Shown here: positions 1 through 4,456 of the stretch, piece by piece
How positions within the stretch are numbered: position 1 is the stretch's first letter
Layout of the letters: every line of letters starts with the position of its first letter
Assembly (NCBI GenBank): GCA_034664395.1
Contig: JAXDHQ010000286.1
Location: 1-5,638 of the forward strand
Length of the DNA stretch: 5,638 bases
DNA from: JAOPZW01 sp034664395
GTDB taxonomy: Bacteria; Actinomycetota; Thermoleophilia; Solirubrobacterales; Solirubrobacteraceae
Reading direction: 5' to 3'
Position numbers and translations under genes: made by a program
Notes under the pieces: generated by a model
Databases searched by the model: none
What the model was told of the DNA's origin: nothing
Seen by the model: the letters and a program-made list of their open reading frames with translations, nothing else

Positions 1-1163
1 AGCGCGGTCGCGACCGCCAGCGTCGACTCGGCCGAGCGCTTGGTGCCCTCGCGGTTGACCTCGATGCCGTCGACGCACTTCTCGGCGAACGCCACCGACG
101 CGGTCGAGAGCAGGTGGATCGACTGCAACAGGTTGCGCGCCATCAGGGGGATGCGCACGTTGAGCTCGAACTGCCCCTGCAGGCCGCCGATCGTGATCGC
201 GGTGTCGTTGCCGATCACCTGCGCGGCGACCTGGAGCACGACCTCGGGCATCACCGGGTTGACCTTGCCGGGCATGATCGACGAGCCCTTCTGCAGCTCG
301 GGCAGGTAGATCTCGCCGATGCCGGCGCGCGGGCCCGAGCCCATGAGCGCGATGTCCTGCGCGATCTTGGTCAGCGAGACGGCGACGACCTTCAGCGCCC
401 CCGACAGCTCGACCAGCGCGTCGCGGCTGCTCTGGGCCTCGAACGGGTCCTCGGGCGCGGCGACCTTGAGCTTCGTCTGGCGCTGGAGCTCGCGGCGGAC
501 CTTCTCGGCGAACTTCGGGTGCGTGTTCAGGCCGGTGCCGGTCGCGGTCCCGCCCAGCGGGATCTGACGCACGTGCTCCAGCGCGGCGGCGACCCGCTCC
601 TGGCCGAGGCGGACCTGCGCCGCGTAGCCGGCGAACTCCTGGCCGAGCGTGACCGGGACGGCGTCCATGAGGTGCGTGCGCCCGGACTTGACCACGTTGT
701 CGAAGCGCTTGGCCTTGCGCGCCAGCGAGCGCTCGAGCTGCCTGAGCGCGGGCAGGAGCTGGTTGGTCGCGCGGTCGAGCGCCGCGAGGTGCACGGCGCT
801 GGGGAACACGTCGTTGGACGACTGGCCCATGTTGACGTGGTCGTTGGCGTGCGCCCCGTCGCCGGCCAGGGCGGCGATGACCTCGTTGGCGTTCATGTTC
901 GTCGAGGTGCCCGAGCCGGTCTGGAAGACGTCGATCGGGAACTGGGCGTCGTGCTCGCCGGCGGCCACCTGGTCGGCGGCTCCGGCGATCGCCTCGGCGA
1001 GCTTGGGGTCGAGCTTGCCCAGCTCGGCGTTCACGCGCGCCGCGGCGCCCTTGATGCGCCCGAGCCAGTGGACGACCGAGACCGGCACGGTCTCGCCGGA
1101 GATCGGGAAGTTCGCGACGGCCTTCTTCGTCTCGCCGCCGTACAGCGTCTTTCGCGGAGCCAT
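1..1163 (-). CDS. fumC: Class II fumarate hydratase (fumarase C), C-terminus cut by window edge
   Basis: Catalyses reversible hydration of fumarate to L-malate in the cytosolic TCA cycle; the family works as a homotetramer with no iron-sulfur cluster. Seen here: 387 residues from the ATG at 1161-1163. They include TGSGT at 82-86 followed by STNMN, QSSND ending at N117, GRTHL with the catalytic-base His at H164, and the superfamily signature GSSIMPGKVNP at 293-303 with mobile-loop S294, K300 and N302. The TGSGT, QSSND and LGGTATGTGLNTHP wording fits fumarase better than aspartase or argininosuccinate lyase. The usual length is about 460-470 residues, so about 70-80 C-terminal residues lie outside the window. 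The N-terminus begins directly at LYGGET and lacks roughly 14 residues, including the ExDxxGxxxVP stretch of E. coli FumC. No Shine-Dalgarno is visible, but a TANNNT element lies 8 bases upstream, which suits a leaderless start. The hydrolase gene lies 46 bp upstream on the same strand. Confidence 0.93.
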   Translation of the reverse strand, partial: MAPRKTLYGGETKKAVANFPISGETVPVSVVHWLGRIKGAAARVNAELGKLDPKLAEAIAGAADQVAAGEHDAQFPIDVFQTGSGTSTNMNANEVIAALAGDGAHANDHVNMGQSSNDVFPSAVHLAALDRATNQLLPALRQLERSLARKAKRFDNVVKSGRTHLMDAVPVTLGQEFAGYAAQVRLGQERVAAALEHVRQIPLGGTATGTGLNTHPKFAEKVRRELQRQTKLKVAAPEDPFEAQSSRDALVELSGALKVVAVSLTKIAQDIALMGSGPRAGIGEIYLPELQKGSSIMPGKVNPVMPEVVLQVAAQVIGNDTAITIGGLQGQFELNVRIPLMARNLLQSIHLLSTASVAFAEKCVDGIEVNREGTKRSAESTLAVATA

Positions 1164-1171
1164 GGGGCCGA

Positions 1172-1177
1172 AAGCTA
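1172..1177 (-). promoter_or_regulatory. Candidate -10 element (TAGCTT) for fumC
   Basis: On the minus strand TAGCTT is followed by 8 bases and then the fumC ATG. TANNNT at this spacing is the usual arrangement for leaderless transcripts in actinobacteria, where transcription begins at or next to the start codon. There is no ribosome-binding site between the element and the ATG, which agrees with this. No clear -35 hexamer is seen. If real, fumC has its own promoter and does not depend on read-through from the hydrolase gene. The motif is short and could occur by chance. Confidence 0.35.
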
Positions 1178-1209
1178 TTGGACGACCTGCGTTGCGCGCC
1201 CTGCGGCGC

Positions 1210-2037
1210 CTATCCGCAGAACGCCGCGATCTCGCGCGCCACGCCGACCGGGTCGTCGTAGGCCATGAGGAAGCCCGTGCCGCTGAGCACGCGGAGCTGC
1301 CCGTCCGGGAGGAGGTCGAGCGCCTCCTCGGCCGCCTGCAGCGGGTGGCGGTGGTCGGCGTCGGCCCACAGGAGCAGGACGGGGAGGTCGAGCTGCGGGT
1401 AGAGGTCGAGCAGCTCGCGGCGCGGGCTGTCGGGCCAGCGCTTGGCCAGGCGCGCCCACGAGCGCGCGAGGTTGACGTTGCCGCCCACGTCGGCGAAGGC
1501 GTGGCGCACGAGGTCGCGCGCGGCGGGGTCGGCGCTGGCCGTCAGCTTGACGCCGTGCTCGGGCCGGAAGGCGACGCGCGCGACGTGGGTCAGCGCGCGG
1601 TCGATCCCGGGCACGGCGCCGAGACGCGCCGCCGCGCGCCAGCGCTCGCGTGGTGCGGGGCGGTGCAGCGGGTTGGGCATCAGCACGAGCCGCCCGGGCG
1701 TCAGGGCGTGCAGCTCGAGCGCTCGCAGCAGGATCTGCGCCCCCAGCCCGTGGCCGCCCACGAGCGGGCGCGGCCCGGCGGTCTCCGTGCAGAACGCGGC
1801 GATCACCTCGGCCAGCCAGTCGAGCGTGTAGGGGTGGCGCGGCCGGTCCTCGGAGTCGCCGTGCAGCGGCAGGTCTGGGAGGACGAGCCGGTAGCGGGCG
1901 GCGAGGTCCTCGACCACGGGCTCGAACTCGCGGTGGCTGAGCAGCGCCGAGTGCAGGAGCACGAGGCCGGGCCCCGATCCCGCCTCGCGGTAGGCCACGC
2001 GCGCTCCGTCGGGGTGGTGGTACAGGCGCAGCTTCAT
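1210..2037 (-). CDS. Alpha/beta-hydrolase-fold protein with degenerate catalytic triad
   Basis: A 275-residue protein of the usual length for a single-domain alpha/beta hydrolase. The fold is recognisable in order: DGARVAYREAGSGPGLVLLHS (strand and oxyanion-hole region, 10-30), LVLPDLPLHGDSE (51-63), the nucleophile-elbow region PLVGGHGLGAQ (91-101), a helical cap region at about 120-210, PVLLLWADAD (219-228) and GTGFLMAYDDP (253-263). Family members normally read GHSxG at the elbow and GxGH near the C-terminus. Here the nucleophile serine is G97 (GHGLG) and the catalytic histidine is F256, while the acid (probably D228) is kept. The frame is intact with no stops, so this looks like a maintained protein that has lost classical hydrolase chemistry, or a divergent enzyme. 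The substrate is unknown. The ATG at 2037 starts the conserved domain directly and there is no strong Shine-Dalgarno. It is divergent from the MATE gene (40-bp gap) and lies upstream of fumC on the same strand. Confidence 0.85.
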   Translation of the reverse strand: MKLRLYHHPDGARVAYREAGSGPGLVLLHSALLSHREFEPVVEDLAARYRLVLPDLPLHGDSEDRPRHPYTLDWLAEVIAAFCTETAGPRPLVGGHGLGAQILLRALELHALTPGRLVLMPNPLHRPAPRERWRAAARLGAVPGIDRALTHVARVAFRPEHGVKLTASADPAARDLVRHAFADVGGNVNLARSWARLAKRWPDSPRRELLDLYPQLDLPVLLLWADADHRHPLQAAEEALDLLPDGQLRVLSGTGFLMAYDDPVGVAREIAAFCG

Positions 2038-2054
2038 GCGAGGACCAGGGCCAT
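2034..2054 (-). CDS. Possible leaderless 6-codon mini-ORF (MALVLA) overlapping hydrolase start
   Basis: On the minus strand an ATG at 2052-2054 opens a six-codon frame, M-A-L-V-L-A, ending in a TGA at 2034-2036. That stop overlaps the hydrolase ATG (2035-2037) as ATGA, the classic overlap for translational coupling. The ATG lies 7 bases downstream of the TACGAT element, so an mRNA from that promoter could begin exactly at this codon. It may be a coupling leader that delivers ribosomes to a start lacking a Shine-Dalgarno. An ORF this short could easily be chance, and no conservation can be assessed here. Confidence 0.2.
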   Translation of the reverse strand: MALVLA

Positions 2055-2061
2055 GGCGCGG

Positions 2062-2067
2062 ATCGTA
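2062..2067 (-). promoter_or_regulatory. Candidate -10 element (TACGAT) for the hydrolase gene
   Basis: TACGAT on the minus strand fits the TANNNT consensus. It ends 7 bases before an ATG at 2054 and 24 bases before the annotated hydrolase ATG at 2037. It shares its TA dinucleotide (2066-2067) with the opposing plus-strand TAGAGT element. No convincing -35 hexamer is visible. Confidence 0.35.
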
Positions 2068-2071
2068 GAGT
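2066..2071 (+). promoter_or_regulatory. Candidate -10 element (TAGAGT) for the MATE transporter gene
   Basis: TAGAGT fits TANNNT and is followed by 6 bases and then the GTG start at 2078. This spacing would place the transcription start at or next to the GTG, giving a leaderless mRNA. An in-frame TAG at 2066-2068 rules out any longer coding frame, and no Shine-Dalgarno precedes the GTG; both points support the leaderless reading. There is no clear -35. Confidence 0.4.
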
Positions 2072-2077
2072 GGGCGC

Positions 2078-3367
2078 GTGCGCCGCTCCGCCTACGACGG
2101 GGAGATCCTGCGCCTCGCGCTGCCGGCCCTCGGGGCGCTGACCGCCGAGCCGGCGTACCTGCTCGTCGACACCGCGATCGTCGGCCACCTCGGCACGCCG
2201 CAGCTCGGAGCGCTCGCCCTGGCCGCAACCATCCTGACGAGCCTGTTCTCGCTGTGCATCTTCCTCACCTACGGGACGACCGCCCGCGTGTCGCGCCTGC
2301 ACGGCGCCGGCGAGCTCGGCGAGGCCAACGCGCTCGCGGCCCAGGCCCTGTGGCTGGCGGTCGCGGTCGGCGTCGTCGTGACCGCGGCCGTGGAGGTCGC
2401 CGCGCCGAGCCTGGTCGACGCCCTCGGCGGCCGCGGCCATGTGGCCGACCTCGCCACGCGCTACCTGCGCATCGCGGCGCTCGGCGTGCCGATGGCGCTC
2501 ATCGCGCTCGCCGCGCAGGGGTGGCTGCGCGGCGTCGGCGACCTGCGCTCGCCGCTCGTGGTCGTGGTCGTGGCCAACGCGGCGAACGTCGTGCTCGAGC
2601 TCGTCTTCGTCTACGGGCTGGGCTGGGGGCTGGACGGCTCGGCGTGGGGCACGGTCATCGCCCAGGTCGGGATGGGCCTGGCCTTCGTGGCGATGCTCCT
2701 GCGTCCCAGCACCGCCTCGCGCGCCCCCGACCCGGTCCGCATCCGCTCGCTGACGAGCATCGGCGCCCAGCTCCTGCTGCGCACCGCCGCGCTCCACGGG
2801 TGCTTCGTGCTCGCGACCGCCGCGTGCGCGCGGCTGGGCACGGCGGCGCTCGGCGCCCACCTGATCGGCTACCAGCTCTTCGGCCTCTTCGCGCTCGTCC
2901 TGGATGCGATCGCGATCGCCGGGCAGGTCATCGTGGGGCGCGCCCTGGGCGCCGGCGACGCCGAGGCCGCGTACGCCGCCGCGCGGCGGATGCTCGAGTG
3001 GGCGCTCGCGGTCGGGCTGCTCATCGGCGCGGTCCTGTTCGCGCTGCGGGGCGTGGTCCCGCGCGCGTTCACGTCCGACCCCGCCGTGACCGAGCGCGCG
3101 CACGCGATGTGGCCGTGGTTCTGCCTCATGTGGCCCGCTGCGGCGGTGGTCTTCGCGTTGGACGGCATCCTGATCGGCGCCGGGGACACCCGCTATCTCG
3201 CCGTCGCGATGGTCGTCGCGTTCGTCGTCTTCGCGCCGCTCGCGCTGGCGGCGGACACCATCGCCACGGTGTGGGCCGCGCTCAACGTGCTCATGCTGCT
3301 GCGGCTCGCCGCCGTGGGGGCGCGCTTCGCCCGGCGGCGGTGGGCGCTGGTGGGCGCGACGTCCTAG
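2078..3367 (+). CDS. MATE family efflux transporter, DinF-like
   Basis: A 429-residue integral membrane protein of the multidrug and toxic compound extrusion family, expected in the cytoplasmic membrane and exporting drugs or metabolites in exchange for H+ or Na+. About twelve hydrophobic segments are visible, in two similar halves; the second begins near residue 225. Motifs typical of the DinF branch are DTAIVGHLGTPQLGALALAA (31-50), QGWLRGVGDLRSP (147-159), DAIAIAGQVIVGRALGAGD (276-294) and LDGILIGAGDTRYLA (361-375). The length is close to the usual 440-460. The start is GTG 2078: it is the first possible start after an in-frame TAG at 2066-2068, and the predicted N-terminus runs straight into helix 1. 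The substrate cannot be told from sequence. It is transcribed divergently from the hydrolase and convergently with ppk2, whose stop codon it overlaps. Confidence 0.93.
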   Translation: MRRSAYDGEILRLALPALGALTAEPAYLLVDTAIVGHLGTPQLGALALAATILTSLFSLCIFLTYGTTARVSRLHGAGELGEANALAAQALWLAVAVGVVVTAAVEVAAPSLVDALGGRGHVADLATRYLRIAALGVPMALIALAAQGWLRGVGDLRSPLVVVVVANAANVVLELVFVYGLGWGLDGSAWGTVIAQVGMGLAFVAMLLRPSTASRAPDPVRIRSLTSIGAQLLLRTAALHGCFVLATAACARLGTAALGAHLIGYQLFGLFALVLDAIAIAGQVIVGRALGAGDAEAAYAAARRMLEWALAVGLLIGAVLFALRGVVPRAFTSDPAVTERAHAMWPWFCLMWPAAAVVFALDGILIGAGDTRYLAVAMVVAFVVFAPLALAADTIATVWAALNVLMLLRLAAVGARFARRRWALVGATS

Positions 3368-4131
3368 GGCTCGAGCGGCTCGGGGAGCGGGAAGCCCTGC
3401 GCGGCGCATCCGTGCTCGACGGCCTCGATGACCTCGCTCATGACCTGCACGCGCGCGTAGCGCTTGGAGTCCGCGGGGATGAGCCGCCACGGCGCGCGGT
3501 CGGTGTCCGTGCGCTGGAACATCTCCTCGGCCGCCGCCTCGTACGCGCCACGCTTGTCGCGGTTGCGCCAGTCCTCGTCGGTGAGCTTCCACGCCTTGAG
3601 CGGGTCCTCCCGGCGGCGCTCGAAGCGCTCGAGCTGCTCCTGCTCGGAGATGTGCAGCCAGAGCTTGACGATGATCATCCCGTCGTCGGCGAGCATCCGC
3701 TCGAACTCGTCGATCTCGCGATACGCGCGGCGCCACTCGTGCTCGGAGGCGAAGCCCTCGACCCGCTCGACCAGGACGCGCCCGTACCACGTGCGGTCCA
3801 GGACGGCCATGCCGCCGCGGCCGGGCAGCGCGGGGACGAAGCGATGCAGGTAGTGGTGGCGCTTCTCGTCGGGCGTGGGCGCGGCGAACTGCTTGACGCG
3901 GACGTGGCGCGCGTCGAGCGGCGCGACCAGGCGCTTGATGGCGCCGCCCTTGCCGCCGGCGTCCCAGCCCTCGAACAGCACGCAGAGCGCGGGGCCGAGC
4001 GCCTCCGAGCCGAGCTGGCCGCCGAGCGTGAGCCGCAGTTGGGCCAGCCGGGCGCCGTGATGGGCCAGGAGCCGCTCCTGCTCCTTGCGCGACAGCGTGG
4101 GCGAGAGGTCCAGCTCGTCGAGGCGCCCCAT
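3364..4131 (-). CDS. ppk2: Polyphosphate kinase 2 family protein, PAP-like (polyP:AMP phosphotransferase type)
   Basis: A cytosolic P-loop kinase that transfers phosphate between inorganic polyphosphate and nucleotides. At 255 residues it is a single PPK2 domain. Visible motifs are Walker A, EGWDAGGKGGAIKRL (54-68, K61); the Walker B region VLDRTWYGRVLVERVEGFA (110-128, D112); and the lid with its flanking helix, KLWLHISEQEQLERFERR (156-173) then DPLKAWKLTDEDWRNRDK (176-193) and APWRLIPADSKRYAR (213-227). The wording RTWYGRVLVERVEG, and AAPTPDEKRHHYLHRF before it, resembles the AMP-phosphorylating PAP/class II branch more than class I (usually RSWYNRAGVE). AMP to ADP is therefore the favoured reaction, though class assignment by eye is uncertain. 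Known PAP proteins often carry two fused domains; this one has a single domain. The ATG at 4131 was chosen because GAGGA lies 8 bases upstream and longer in-frame starts would run through the HTH gene. Its promoter region faces the HTH gene. Confidence 0.92.
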   Translation of the reverse strand: MGRLDELDLSPTLSRKEQERLLAHHGARLAQLRLTLGGQLGSEALGPALCVLFEGWDAGGKGGAIKRLVAPLDARHVRVKQFAAPTPDEKRHHYLHRFVPALPGRGGMAVLDRTWYGRVLVERVEGFASEHEWRRAYREIDEFERMLADDGMIIVKLWLHISEQEQLERFERRREDPLKAWKLTDEDWRNRDKRGAYEAAAEEMFQRTDTDRAPWRLIPADSKRYARVQVMSEVIEAVEHGCAAQGFPLPEPLEP

Positions 4132-4139
4132 GAAGGCGA

Positions 4140-4144
4140 TCCTC
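4140..4144 (-). promoter_or_regulatory. Ribosome-binding site of ppk2 (GAGGA)
   Basis: GAGGA on the minus strand lies 8 bases upstream of the ATG at 4131. This decides the start of ppk2 against longer in-frame candidates further upstream, which would overlap the divergent HTH gene. It is the only clear Shine-Dalgarno in the window, in contrast to the apparently leaderless starts of the other genes. Confidence 0.6.
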
Positions 4145-4160
4145 GCAGCCGCAGCCTCGG

Positions 4161-4195
4161 GGAGCCAAACCTGCGCAAAGCTGCCGCCTGGCTCC
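4161..4195. promoter_or_regulatory. Spaced 7-bp inverted repeat in the ppk2/HTH divergent gap (candidate operator or hairpin)
   Basis: GGAGCCA at 4161-4167 and TGGCTCC at 4189-4195 are perfect reverse complements separated by 21 bases. They lie between the divergent ppk2 and HTH starts. The arm centres are 28 bp apart, nearly three helical turns, which would put two bound subunits on roughly the same face of the DNA. A 6-bp palindrome TGCGCA (4172-4177) lies inside the spacer. The site may be an operator for the adjacent small HTH protein, or a hairpin in the ppk2 leader RNA upstream of its ribosome-binding site. In GC-rich DNA a 7-bp match can be chance. Confidence 0.3.
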
Positions 4196-4230
4196 GACGC
4201 GCCGTCGTTCCTGCCGTAGATGCGCGTGCC

Positions 4231-4434
4231 ATGGGACCCACCCATCCACTCCGCCCGAGCCCGAGCCTGAGCCTCACGGCCTCCGAGGCAGCGCGCCATC
4301 TCGGCGTCTCGATCTCGACGGTGCGCCGGTGGTCGGACGCCGGCCACCTGCAGGGCTACCGCACCCCGGGGGGCCAGCGCCGCTTCAGCGTCGAGCAGCT
4401 CGACGCCTTCCTGCAGTCGCTGCGCCCCCGTTGA
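4231..4434 (+). CDS. Small MerR/BldC/excisionase-like winged HTH DNA-binding protein
   Basis: A 67-residue protein made almost entirely of one DNA-binding domain. After a Pro/Ser-rich N-terminal tail comes a helix-turn-helix, LTASEAARHLGVSISTVRRW (15-34), with the recognition helix near 28-35. Next come AGHL and the wing YRTPGGQRRF (43-52), then a closing helix SVEQLDAFLQSL (53-64). The TPGGxRRF wing is typical of MerR-type headpieces and of the single-domain BldC group, which are of similar size. No effector-binding or dimerisation domain follows, so it is not a classical MerR sensor. The role is probably transcriptional regulation, with targets unknown; the divergent ppk2 promoter or its own is the natural first guess. 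The ATG at 4231 is the first codon giving only the domain. No Shine-Dalgarno is seen, and a weak TAGATG lies 8 bases upstream. It could also be a phage-type excisionase, but no integrase or att site is present. It converges on the HD-GYP gene with a 9-bp gap. Confidence 0.85.
   Translation: MGPTHPLRPSPSLSLTASEAARHLGVSISTVRRWSDAGHLQGYRTPGGQRRFSVEQLDAFLQSLRPR
4257..4274 (+). repeat. Three tandem GAGCCY hexamers in the HTH gene
   Basis: GAGCCC, GAGCCT and GAGCCT follow one another directly and encode the alternating Pro-Ser/Leu-Ser tail at residues 9-15 of the HTH protein. The period is a multiple of three, so gain or loss of a unit would keep frame and only change the tail length. Confidence 0.6.
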
Positions 4435-4456
4435 GCCGACCGATCAGGTCGTCGGC
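4435..4456. terminator. Candidate bidirectional terminator hairpin between HTH and HD-GYP genes
   Basis: GCCGAC at 4435-4440 and GTCGGC at 4451-4456 form a perfect 6-bp GC-rich stem with a 10-base loop. The stem starts directly after the HTH stop codon (4432-4434), and the HD-GYP stop (4444-4446) lies in the loop, so it would serve both convergent transcripts. No T-tract follows on either strand. Actinobacterial terminators often lack one, but this makes the call uncertain. Confidence 0.35.

Noticed and set aside
1..1163. Aspartate ammonia-lyase instead of fumarase
   Set aside because: The TGSGT, QSSNDVFPSA and LGGTATGTGLNTHP segments match fumarase C; aspartases typically differ at these positions, for example GAGVSTNMN in place of TGSGTSTNMN.
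114..1268. A 384-codon plus-strand open frame opposite fumC
   Set aside because: Antisense to a clear fumarase, with an Arg/Leu/Asp-rich composition typical of antisense shadow frames in GC-rich genes.
2556..2573. Three tandem TCGTGG hexamers in the MATE gene
   Set aside because: They simply encode a run of valines in a membrane helix with preferred codons; nothing beyond codon bias is needed to explain them.
3370..3384. Short CGAG/CTCG inverted repeat just after the MATE stop as a terminator
   Set aside because: The stem is only 4 bp with a 3-base loop, has no T-tract and lies inside the ppk2 coding sequence; such matches are frequent in GC-rich DNA.
1175..4249. A 1024-codon minus-strand open frame
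   Set aside because: It overlaps ppk2 in the wrong frame, runs antisense to the MATE gene and overlaps the hydrolase out of frame. The translation is Arg/Pro/Ala-rich with no domain.
4132..4347. Longer ppk2 beginning as far upstream as 4347
   Set aside because: The extra 72 codons would overlap the divergent HTH gene and show no PPK2 similarity. A GAGGA ribosome-binding site supports the ATG at 4131.
649..4434. A 1261-codon plus-strand open frame spanning most of the window
   Set aside because: It runs antisense or out of frame through fumC, the hydrolase, the MATE gene and ppk2, and its translation is low-complexity Arg/Ala/Gly-rich. Only its last 67 codons (4231-4434) form a recognisable protein, the HTH gene. 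Long spurious frames are expected in GC-rich DNA.
4231..4434. HTH protein as a phage excisionase marking an integrated element
   Set aside because: No integrase, attachment-site repeats, tRNA or composition change is visible nearby; a small chromosomal regulator of BldC/MerR type is the simpler reading.
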